From the NCBI GenBank assembly GCA_016281915.1, contig JAEEJO010000037.1, forward strand, positions 1-64,000: a stretch of 64,000 bases of DNA, read 5' to 3'. Positions 1-6,627 of the stretch are shown piece by piece. Source of the DNA: Clostridiales bacterium. Its GTDB lineage: Bacteria; Bacillota; Clostridia; Oscillospirales; UBA644. Under the pieces are notes generated by a model that was given only the letters and a program-made list of their open reading frames with translations, was not told where the DNA came from and made no database searches. The translations under genes and the position numbers were made by a program. How positions within the stretch are numbered: position 1 is the stretch's first letter; each line of letters opens with the position of its first letter.

Positions 1-30
1 ATCATTCTTTTGCACGGGATACAAAATGCT

Positions 31-339
31 TCAGTTTTGTGAAGCGGAAAGATCTTCATAAACAGCAGTCAACAGCTTTTTAAGAAAATCACGGTCATCA
101 ACGTTGTTTACAAGCAGCATTTTTTTTGCGCCTTCATATGGTGATTCCTCGGACGTATCAGGCATCAGAGATCGCGCTGATGGTGTGGGTTTAGCAAGAA
201 ATCGGTTGTCGTAAATACCGCCTACTATCTTGCCGCGGCAGTAAATGATGTATTCTCCCATCATTGCACGATAGGTAATGCCACTCAGCCCGGATAATTG
301 CTCCATGATAAAATCCAGATATGCCTTGCTTGATGCCAC
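31..339 (-). CDS. TfoX N-terminal domain protein
   Basis: A 102-residue protein that fits the TfoX/Sxy N-terminal domain: an opening helix followed by an AMMGEYIIYCRGKIVGGIYDNRFLAKPT segment typical of the family (only part of the motif is needed to recognise it, e.g. MMGEYIIYC and GGIYDNR). The family is named after a competence regulator, but short stand-alone Firmicutes members have no defined role. The length matches a single domain. The gene ends about 215 bases from the tmRNA terminator, and no partner gene is visible upstream. Family assignment is fairly sure; function is not. Confidence 0.75.
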   Translation of the reverse strand: MASSKAYLDFIMEQLSGLSGITYRAMMGEYIIYCRGKIVGGIYDNRFLAKPTPSARSLMPDTSEESPYEGAKKMLLVNNVDDRDFLKKLLTAVYEDLSASQN

Positions 340-489
340 TGTCTTATCTCCTTGTCTGGCCTGTCAACCGACGCTTCGGCTGCTCAGCTTTCATGTGTAA
401 TGTTATAAAACCGTTTATCAGAAACGACTAGCACTGTATTTTTATCTTATTCCTGTCAACTTGCAGACTCAGCGCTATCTTTCAAGCTG

Positions 490-553
490 AAAGGAAATAA
501 TAAAGTCCTCGCCCGACATATCCTGATTTGAACAAATGTTCGGGAAGGACTTT
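490..553 (-). terminator. Rho-independent terminator of tmRNA
   Basis: Read on the minus strand, AAAGTCCT and AGGACTTT form the base of a long imperfect hairpin, with inner arms CCCGAACA and TGTCGGG. It is followed by the T-rich stretch TTATTATTTCC. It starts two bases after the CCA end of tmRNA, so it serves that gene. The remaining 340-490 stretch holds nothing I can assign. Confidence 0.7.
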
Positions 554-554
554 C

Positions 555-901
555 TGGTGGAGGCGAGGGGAGTTGAACCCCTGTCCGAAAACTCATCCGC
601 GGGACTTTCTACGAGCGTAGCCGGTTGTTCGTTTTCGCCTTTCGCAGCACAGCAGGCAAAGCTATGAAAGGAACATGCCGAAAGCCGTTACCGGGCTACG
701 GCAATCACCCGGTTAACGTTCACCGCTCATCGACGCCTCTTTCCGCGCCGCGGTACTCGCGGAAGAGACGGCCGCCTTTAGTTAGGCAGCAGCTAATTCT
801 GTTCTATTAGCGTTTAATTTTAAAAGTTTGCAGGTTATAGCGGTCTGCGCGCTGCTCGCTTATCCGGCTTCAAAATCCCCGTCGAAATCCGGTACGCCCC
901 C
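555..901 (-). ncRNA. ssrA: Transfer-messenger RNA (tmRNA)
   Basis: Rescues ribosomes stalled on broken mRNAs and adds a degradation tag. The minus strand begins GGGGGCGTACCGGATTTCGA, the conserved tmRNA 5' end, and finishes with a T-arm GGGGTTCAACTCCCC and an encoded CCA. The 5' and 3' ends pair as a tRNA-like acceptor. The length of about 347 nt is normal for a one-piece tmRNA. A consensus promoter lies just upstream and a terminator just downstream, so this is a single-gene transcription unit. The plus-strand ORF over this region is a shadow. Confidence 0.96.
782..811 (-). other. tmRNA tag reading frame (ANRTELAAA)
   Basis: Within tmRNA, the stretch TTAAACGCTAATAGAACAG places the resume codon at GCT, as in other Firmicutes tmRNAs that read TTAAACGCT. 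The frame then gives A-N-R-T-E-L-A-A-A and a TAA stop. The hydrophobic ELAAA end fits recognition by ClpXP-type proteases. The tag is short at 9 residues, and its Arg-Thr centre differs from the commoner acidic or Asn-rich tags. The resume codon is inferred from context. Confidence 0.75.
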
Positions 902-923
902 ATATCTGCATGAATTACATTAT

Positions 924-952
924 ATTATAGCACATTAATGCGGTTTTGTCAA
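924..952 (-). promoter_or_regulatory. Promoter of tmRNA
   Basis: On the minus strand a perfect TTGACA and a perfect TATAAT are separated by 17 bases. A TGC directly before the -10 makes it an extended -10 promoter. Its position 23 bases upstream of the tmRNA 5' end fits tmRNA transcription. This is a housekeeping sigma-A type site. Confidence 0.85.
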
Positions 953-1087
953 TCTCGTTATCCGTAATCCGCCCCACCTCCCCTGCCCGCTATTTTATTC
1001 TTTTTTTCCGGAATAAAATTTCTATTGAATTTTTTCTTTTTTTATGTTATACTGTTTTTCGGATTCATTTGCAGACACGGAGGGCGT

Positions 1088-1606
1088 ATGGGACCTTTTG
1101 AGATATTCGCGCAGGCTCTCGGCTTCATAGGCGCGGGAATATATATATTTTCATTTCAGATTCGAGACGTAAAGAAACTCTTTATTTTTCAGTCTCTGGG
1201 CGCAGTGTTTTTTACCGTTCATTTTATACTTCTTGGCGCATATACCGGCGCTCTTCAGAACTCGCTTGCGATACTGCGCGGAATAATACTTCTTTTTCAC
1301 GGCAAAAAGTGGGCGAGCAGTAAATTCACACTTGCCGGACTGATACTTTTATTTATTGTTTCGGGCATCATCACCTATTCTGGGCCGCTCGGTCTTTTGC
1401 CGATGATCGCAATGATCGTAAGCACGATAGCCATGTGGACTCACGACGGATTCAAGATACGTGTAACGCAGCTTGCAGCGACATCCCCGTTCTGGCTGAT
1501 ATACAACGTATCGGTAATGTCTGTTTCGGGAATAATCACCGAAACGTTCAACATTATTTCGGTAATCATATCTTTTATACGATACGGCAAACATTACGAC
1601 AGCTGA
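1088..1606 (+). CDS. YgjV-family inner membrane protein
   Basis: A very hydrophobic protein of 172 residues with about five to six membrane spans. It resembles the YgjV (Imp-YgjV) family of unknown function, e.g. the opening QALGFIGAGIYIFSFQ and the later GPLGLLPMIAMIV. I start at the ATG at 1088, which is preceded by GGAGGG; the longer ORF from 1025 lacks a ribosome site and adds an implausible Phe-rich head. It is followed 49 bases later by the carboxypeptidase gene and may share its transcript. Confidence 0.75.
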   Translation: MGPFEIFAQALGFIGAGIYIFSFQIRDVKKLFIFQSLGAVFFTVHFILLGAYTGALQNSLAILRGIILLFHGKKWASSKFTLAGLILLFIVSGIITYSGPLGLLPMIAMIVSTIAMWTHDGFKIRVTQLAATSPFWLIYNVSVMSVSGIITETFNIISVIISFIRYGKHYDS

Positions 1607-1655
1607 TCGTGAACAATGACTTGAACATATACGGAAAACGGAAAGGACTTATATT

Positions 1656-3158
1656 ATGGAACTGAACGAAGCGCTTGAGCGGTATAAAAAACTTCAGGCA
1701 AAAATGGCCGCCTACGGACACGCGATGTCCCTCATCTATTATGACGGTGTAACTGGAGCACCGAAAGGAACTGCGGCAAACAGAGCGCAGACGCTTTCTG
1801 TCCTCAGCGAAGAGGACTATGTGATCTCAACCGGGAAAGAGACTACTGACCTGCTTGAATATCTTGACAGCCACAGAGAAGAGCTCGGCGAGAAAGACAG
1901 ACGGTCGGTATATCTTGCGCTGAAGGGTATTCGTGAAATGCAGAAAATACCGATGGACGAATATATCGAATATCAGAAGCTGATGGTGGAAGCGGACGAT
2001 ATATGGCACAGAGCAAAAGAGACGAGCGACTTTGAGCTGTTCCGCCCCGTTCTTGAAAAGGTTTTCGAATATACGATCCGTTTTGCACGCTACTGTGCGC
2101 CGGAAAAAGACGTTTACGACTACTGCCTTGACAGATACGCCGAAGGTCTGACCACGGAAACGTGCGATATGTTTTTTGACGCGTTAAAGGAAAAACTTGT
2201 TCCCCTCCTTAAAAGGATATCAGAAAAACCTCAGATTTCCGATGAGTGTATCTGCGGGGATTTTGATGAAAAGGCTCAGGAAGAATTTGCGTATCAGCTC
2301 ATGAAGATTATCGGGCTTGACACCGATCACTGCGGACTGGCAACAACCGAGCATCCCTTTACGACGAGTCTCGGTTCGCACCACGACGTCCGTATTACGA
2401 CCAATTATCACCGTGAAAACGTATCTTATTCAATGTACAGCGTTATTCATGAAGGCGGTCACGCACTTTACGACTCCGGCTCGGAGGACGAACTTGCATA
2501 CACAAACCTTGACGGCGGAGCGGCAATGAATATTCACGAAAGCCAAAGCCGTTTTTATGAAAACATCCTCGGCAGAAGCCGCGGATTCATATCATACATT
2601 TATCCCGTTATGTGCAGATATTTCCCGGAGCAGATGGCAAATCACACAGAAGACGAGCTTTATCGAGCAGTAAACGTCGTAACGCCGTCTCTTATACGCA
2701 CGGAAGCTGATGAGGTAACTTACTGCCTGCACATAATGATACGCTACGAACTCGAAAAAAAGCTGATGCACGGACAGTTGCAGGTCAGGGATCTGCCGAG
2801 TGAATGGAACAGACTTTACAGAGAATATCTGGGAATAGAAGTTCCGTGTGACAGAGAAGGAGTTTTGCAGGACAGCCACTGGTCCGGAGGACTTATCGGA
2901 TACTTCCCTTCATATGCTCTGGGCAGCGCATACGGAGCGCAGTTTTTGCGCAGGATGAAGGAGGATATAGACGTTGAAGGATGTTTGCGCGAAGGAAACT
3001 TTGCCCCGATAAACGCATGGAACAGAGAGCGTATATGGATATTCGGAAGATCTAAAACGCCCGAAGAGCTTCTTGAAAACACGCTCGCAGAGAAATTTGA
3101 TCCGTTTGTTTATACAGACTATCTCGAAAAAAAGTATTCTGAAATCTATAATCTGTGA
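1656..3158 (+). CDS. Carboxypeptidase M32 (Taq type)
   Basis: A cytoplasmic zinc metallocarboxypeptidase that removes C-terminal residues from peptides. The zinc site HEGGH is at residues 265-269 and the third ligand lies in HESQSR (Glu295), both diagnostic of peptidase family M32. The C-terminal half also keeps the family motif around GGLIGYFPSYALG. At 500 residues it is full length. No signal peptide is seen. It closes the short run after the YgjV-like gene and is followed by a GC-rich hairpin and then tRNA-Trp. Confidence 0.93.
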   Translation: MELNEALERYKKLQAKMAAYGHAMSLIYYDGVTGAPKGTAANRAQTLSVLSEEDYVISTGKETTDLLEYLDSHREELGEKDRRSVYLALKGIREMQKIPMDEYIEYQKLMVEADDIWHRAKETSDFELFRPVLEKVFEYTIRFARYCAPEKDVYDYCLDRYAEGLTTETCDMFFDALKEKLVPLLKRISEKPQISDECICGDFDEKAQEEFAYQLMKIIGLDTDHCGLATTEHPFTTSLGSHHDVRITTNYHRENVSYSMYSVIHEGGHALYDSGSEDELAYTNLDGGAAMNIHESQSRFYENILGRSRGFISYIYPVMCRYFPEQMANHTEDELYRAVNVVTPSLIRTEADEVTYCLHIMIRYELEKKLMHGQLQVRDLPSEWNRLYREYLGIEVPCDREGVLQDSHWSGGLIGYFPSYALGSAYGAQFLRRMKEDIDVEGCLREGNFAPINAWNRERIWIFGRSKTPEELLENTLAEKFDPFVYTDYLEKKYSEIYNL

Positions 3159-3169
3159 TAAATACCATA

Positions 3170-3197
3170 AGGGGAGAGCTTATACTGCCTCTCCCCT
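3170..3197 (+). terminator. Hairpin after carboxypeptidase gene
   Basis: AGGGGAGAG and CTCTCCCCT form a perfect 9-bp stem with a 10-base loop shortly after the stop codon. No clear T-run follows, so it may be a weak terminator or an RNA 3'-end stabiliser. Confidence 0.45.
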
Positions 3198-3247
3198 ATC
3201 TATCAGAACGAGAAGAGCGATTTAACACAAAAGTCACAATTTGGGAC

Positions 3248-3276
3248 TTGTAATATCCAGCAAACTATGGTATAAT
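3248..3276 (+). promoter_or_regulatory. Promoter of tRNA-Trp
   Basis: TTGTAA and TATAAT are spaced by 17 bases, with TGG just before the -10 (extended -10). It lies about 30 bases upstream of the tRNA. Confidence 0.7.
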
Positions 3277-3304
3277 AGTTAAGCTTGAAAAAGCGATATC
3301 ACAC

Positions 3305-3380
3305 AGGGGTATAGCTCAGCAGGTAGAGCAGCGGTCTCCAAAACCGCGTGCCGAGGGTTCGATCCCTTCTGCCCCTGCCA
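3305..3380 (+). tRNA. tRNA-Trp (anticodon CCA)
   Basis: A 76-nt cloverleaf. The acceptor AGGGGTA pairs with TGCCCCT, the D-arm is GCTCAGCAGGTAGAGC, and the anticodon stem GCGGT/ACCGC encloses CTCCAAA with anticodon CCA. The T-arm is GAGGGTTCGATCCCTTC and CCA is encoded. It has its own promoter and a strong terminator. Confidence 0.97.
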
Positions 3381-3418
3381 AAAAAGCCTCTTTTGCCAAC
3401 AGACAAAAGAGGCTTTTT
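3381..3418 (+). terminator. Terminator of tRNA-Trp
   Basis: AAAAAGCCTCTTTTG pairs perfectly with CAAAAGAGGCTTTTT over 15 bp. The A- and T-runs at its ends make it work as a rho-independent terminator directly after the tRNA. Confidence 0.9.
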
Positions 3419-3460
3419 GATTGATTACGGTATATGTTTCAGAAAGGATGTGATCCCTGC

Positions 3461-4267
3461 ATGGATGCATTAGACGCAATCAGAAAAAGAAGAAGTGTAA
3501 GAACGTTTGAAAGCCCCGTTACTGCAGAAGACGCTCAAATGATACTCGATTATGCGGAAAACGCTGATAATCCGTATAATATTCCGATCAGCTGGAGCAT
3601 TCCTGACAGCACGAAATTCGGTCTTTCCAGCCCTGTGATAGTAGGAACAGATACGTTTATCGCAGGCAAGATGAAACGCACCGAGCACGCGGAAGAGGCT
3701 TTCGGCTTTTCATTTGAAAAAGTTGTTTTGTTTGCGGAGAGTATCGGCGTAGGAACGACGTGGATAGCCGGAACGATGAACAGAAACGCTTTTGAGAGCG
3801 CTGTCGGGCTTGGTGAAGGCGAAGTTATGCCGTGCGTAAGTCCGCTGGGATATCCGGCGAAGAAAATGTCGGTTCGCGAAGCCGTAATGCGCAAAGGTAT
3901 AGGCGCAGACAGCCGTCTTGACTTCGGCGATCTGTTTTTTGACGGAGAAACCGATAAACCTCTGTCAAAAGAAGCCGCAGGAAAACTTGCAGAAGTTCTT
4001 GAAGCTGTCAGACTTGCCCCGTCGGCAGTCAACAAACAGCCATGGCGTGTGGCAGTATGCGAAGATGCGGTTCATTTTTACGAAAAGCAAAGCCGTGGAT
4101 ACGATGACGGCATATGGGACCTGCAAAAGATCGATATGGGCATCGCACTTTGTCATTTTGAGCTTGCTGCGGCGCAGCTCGGCATAGACGTTAAATTTAT
4201 GATCAAAAACCCCTGTCCTGACAGAGCGGACGGGTTGAAATATATCGCATCGTATTCTGTAAAGTAA
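3461..4267 (+). CDS. Nitroreductase-family flavoprotein
   Basis: A protein of 268 residues with the nitroreductase fold. The opening DAIRKRRSVRTF is the usual FMN-phosphate binding start. The second half, LEAVRLAPSAVNKQPWRVAV, repeats the family's SAxNxQPW motif that binds flavin and substrate. The layout, two half-domains with the APS-NKQPW motif late, matches the putative TM nitroreductase subfamily (PF14512-like). I choose the ATG at 3461 after AAAGGA rather than the ORF start at 3434, which has no ribosome site. The substrate is unknown. The next gene, another small flavoprotein, follows after 77 bases. Confidence 0.85.
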   Translation: MDALDAIRKRRSVRTFESPVTAEDAQMILDYAENADNPYNIPISWSIPDSTKFGLSSPVIVGTDTFIAGKMKRTEHAEEAFGFSFEKVVLFAESIGVGTTWIAGTMNRNAFESAVGLGEGEVMPCVSPLGYPAKKMSVREAVMRKGIGADSRLDFGDLFFDGETDKPLSKEAAGKLAEVLEAVRLAPSAVNKQPWRVAVCEDAVHFYEKQSRGYDDGIWDLQKIDMGIALCHFELAAAQLGIDVKFMIKNPCPDRADGLKYIASYSVK

Positions 4268-4344
4268 TACAACTTTACTGTTGTTCGGATCCAGAATAAT
4301 CCGCGTTGTTTGCGCGTGAAGATAATGATACGGAGGATTTATAA

Positions 4345-4746
4345 ATGAAAGACATTGAAAGAGTTTGCAGCTTCCTTGATGAAGCGGGAACTTATTATCT
4401 TGCAACCGTTGAAGGCGATCAGCCGAGGGTTCGTCCCTTCGGAACGGTCCTTCTTTGCAAAGACAGACTTTACATCCAGACGGGCAAGATCAAGCCTGTT
4501 TCAAAACAGCTTGCAGCAAATCCGAAAGCTGAAATATGCGCATTCAAAGACGGTCAATGGCTCCGTGTTTCCGGTGAACTTGAAAATGACGATGACCGCA
4601 ACGTAAAAGTTGCGATGCTTGAGAAAATGCCTTCTCTTAAAGCAATGTACTCACCGGATGACGGAAATATGCAGATGCTCTTTTTCAAAAACGCTGTCGC
4701 AACGTTCAGCTCGTTCACGTCTGCACCTGAGACAGTTAAACTCTGA
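4345..4746 (+). CDS. Pyridoxamine 5'-phosphate oxidase-fold protein
   Basis: A 133-residue single-domain protein of the PNPOx-like split-barrel family. The run YYLATVEGDQPRVRPFGTV, then LYIQTGKIKPVSKQLAANP, is the flavin-binding edge of this fold. Such small clostridial proteins bind FMN (or F420 in other phyla) and are often called NimA-like or general-stress-like, with substrates unknown. A good GGAGG precedes the ATG. It probably shares a transcript with the nitroreductase, which would make a flavoprotein pair. Confidence 0.85.
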   Translation: MKDIERVCSFLDEAGTYYLATVEGDQPRVRPFGTVLLCKDRLYIQTGKIKPVSKQLAANPKAEICAFKDGQWLRVSGELENDDDRNVKVAMLEKMPSLKAMYSPDDGNMQMLFFKNAVATFSSFTSAPETVKL

Positions 4747-4758
4747 TAACACATAAAT

Positions 4759-4785
4759 GCGGACCGTCTTCTGAAGACGGTCCGC
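4759..4785 (+). terminator. GC-rich hairpin after PPOX gene
   Basis: GCGGACCGTCTT and AAGACGGTCCGC form a perfect 12-bp stem with a 3-base loop, 13 bases after the stop codon. Only an A-rich tail follows, so termination is uncertain. Confidence 0.5.
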
Positions 4786-4883
4786 AAAACGGAAAACGGG
4801 TCGCGGAATACAGCGTTTTAGCCTATTCTGTTAAATGGCTCAGATCAAAAAACGAATTAAACGTATACAAGGTGATAACAGTC

Positions 4884-5834
4884 ATGAAAAAATATATAGC
4901 AACGGCAGTATCTGCATGCATTGTGATACTGCTTGCGGTATTGTGCATTTTATTTAGAGGCGAAGGTTTTTCCGCTCTTCAGGAAGAGACGTTCAAACTT
5001 CTCACTGTCATTTGCGCCGCGAGCGCTCTTTACTGCTTCGTCGTTGGCGAAATAACGAAGAACTATTCACAGATGGATAAACTCTGGAGCATTCTGCCGA
5101 TAGTATATGCGTGGATAATCGCAGCTAAGGGAGATTTTTCCTTGCGTCTTATCGTATACGCCGTTATCGTAACCGCATGGGGCATACGGCTGACGGTGAA
5201 TTTTGCCAGAAAAGGCGCATACAGGTTGAAATTCTGGGAAGGAAGAGAAGATTACCGCTGGTCTGTCGTAAAAAGCAGCCCGGTATTCAGTAACGGATTT
5301 TTATGGACACTTTTCGATCTGTTTTTTATCAGTATATATCAAAATCTTCTTGTCCTGGCGATTTGTCTGCCCGCGCTCGCATGCATGGGCTCTTCTGAGC
5401 CGTTTGCTGCCGCGGATATTGTCGCAGCGGTCTTGGCTGTGGCGTTTCTGGTGCTCGAAACTGTTGCCGACGAATATCAGTGGAACTTTCATAAAAAGAA
5501 ACAGGGATTTCTTGCCGAAGGAAAAACGCTTTCCGAGCTCCCGTCGCCATATAATCTCGGCTTTAACACCTTAGGTCCGTGGAGCCGTATGCGCCATCCG
5601 AATTATCTTGGTGAGCAGGGAATATGGCTGAGTCTTTATCTTTTCACCATAGGCGCGGGCGTAACAAGTAACGGTATTTTCAATATCACCGCGATAGGTC
5701 CGCTTTTGCTTATTCTTCTGTTTATGGGCAGCTCTGCTCTCGGCGAAAAGATTTCTTCGGGCAAATATCCCTCATATAAGGATTATATAAACCAGGTCTA
5801 TAAATACCTGCCGCTTAAAAAATTCAAACCGTGA
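4884..5834 (+). CDS. DUF1295 integral membrane protein
   Basis: A 316-residue protein with about eight predicted membrane spans. The C-terminal part contains FNTLGPWSRMRHPNYLGEQG. This histidine-containing RHPNYLGE motif is shared by the DUF1295/steroid 5-alpha-reductase-like and isoprenylcysteine methyltransferase-like families. The start is the ATG at 4884, nine bases after AAGGTG; the upstream GTG at 4872 overlaps that ribosome site. An oxidoreductase or methyltransferase role on a lipid is possible, but nothing in the sequence settles it. Confidence 0.85.
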   Translation: MKKYIATAVSACIVILLAVLCILFRGEGFSALQEETFKLLTVICAASALYCFVVGEITKNYSQMDKLWSILPIVYAWIIAAKGDFSLRLIVYAVIVTAWGIRLTVNFARKGAYRLKFWEGREDYRWSVVKSSPVFSNGFLWTLFDLFFISIYQNLLVLAICLPALACMGSSEPFAAADIVAAVLAVAFLVLETVADEYQWNFHKKKQGFLAEGKTLSELPSPYNLGFNTLGPWSRMRHPNYLGEQGIWLSLYLFTIGAGVTSNGIFNITAIGPLLLILLFMGSSALGEKISSGKYPSYKDYINQVYKYLPLKKFKP

Positions 5835-5857
5835 AGCGTTTAAAAACATATATAAAT

Positions 5858-5893
5858 ATCTCCGCCTTATCAGGGCGGAGATTTGTTTTTTCA
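5858..5893 (+). terminator. Terminator after DUF1295 gene
   Basis: ATCTCCGCC and GGCGGAGAT form a 9-bp stem followed by TTGTTTTTTC. It is a rho-independent terminator 23 bases after the stop codon, and it separates the plus-strand genes from the minus-strand block that begins at about 5992. Confidence 0.85.
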
Positions 5894-5991
5894 TTGATTT
5901 CCGAGTATCGGTGAAAACGCAGACACTGCCGTTTCGGCTGAAAGCCATAAATCAGGTACAGAGGGAATGTATGCCTATGACCGGTCAACTT

Positions 5992-6624
5992 TTACGCGTG
6001 CAATTTTTTTGACAGTCCCCAGAATGCTATCGAAGCCCCCCAGCTTAAAAGACAGATGGAGATAAGAAATACGAAGCCTATTCCCCATCCCCAGAAAAGA
6101 AAACCGTAGATATCCGTTGTCGGGTCTGAATGTCCCTTCCAGCCCACGGCATTGATCACAGAATAGACCGCGCCGTAAAGGAACGTGGGAAGGATTCCCC
6201 ATAACGTGACGGAAAAGGGGTATGCGCGCCGTGGAGTTATAAGAAGCATTTTAACCATTCCAAGCAGAGGAACGATCAGATGGAACCAGAGGTTTGCGCG
6301 AAGATACATAAAACCGTATCCGTATACTGGACCGAGAAAACCGATGACAACAAGAAACGTAACCGTTACAACAGTCGTTCCGACAAGCTGAAAGATGAAT
6401 AGCCAGTCGGGGATAACGGAATTCTTTTTTATAAGAGAGAAAACGAGCATAACAAGTGATGAAAGCGCACACAGAAGGTTAGACTGGACGGTATAATACT
6501 TTAAGGCGCCCCACCCTCTTGCCGACAGAGAATCATCCGTGTGGGCGGTCATCATAAGTATAAGGGCGAATATGACAAAAACGACGATTGCGACGTCAAG
6601 AACGATTATAGCTGTTTTTTTCAT
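5992..6624 (-). CDS. Multi-pass membrane protein (Pr6Pr/FAR-17a-like)
   Basis: A 210-residue protein with about six membrane helices. ALKYYTVQSNLLCALSSL in the first third resembles the YFTxQSNLL segment of the Pr6Pr and FAR-17a/AIG1-like membrane proteins, whose bacterial members have no known function. It starts 3 bases after the stop of the GH2 gene, so it is translated from the glycosidase transcript. The family link rests on one motif and topology and should be read as tentative. Confidence 0.55.
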   Translation of the reverse strand: MKKTAIIVLDVAIVVFVIFALILMMTAHTDDSLSARGWGALKYYTVQSNLLCALSSLVMLVFSLIKKNSVIPDWLFIFQLVGTTVVTVTFLVVIGFLGPVYGYGFMYLRANLWFHLIVPLLGMVKMLLITPRRAYPFSVTLWGILPTFLYGAVYSVINAVGWKGHSDPTTDIYGFLFWGWGIGFVFLISICLLSWGASIAFWGLSKKLHA

Positions 6625-6627
6625 TTG

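Noticed and set aside
625-810. Plus-strand ORF of 61 residues over tmRNA
   Set aside because: It lies wholly within the tmRNA gene on the opposite strand and has no ribosome site or recognisable sequence.
3550-4035. Minus-strand ORF of 161 residues opposite the nitroreductase
   Set aside because: The nitroreductase frame has conserved motifs; this is its mirror frame with low-complexity Ser/Ala content.
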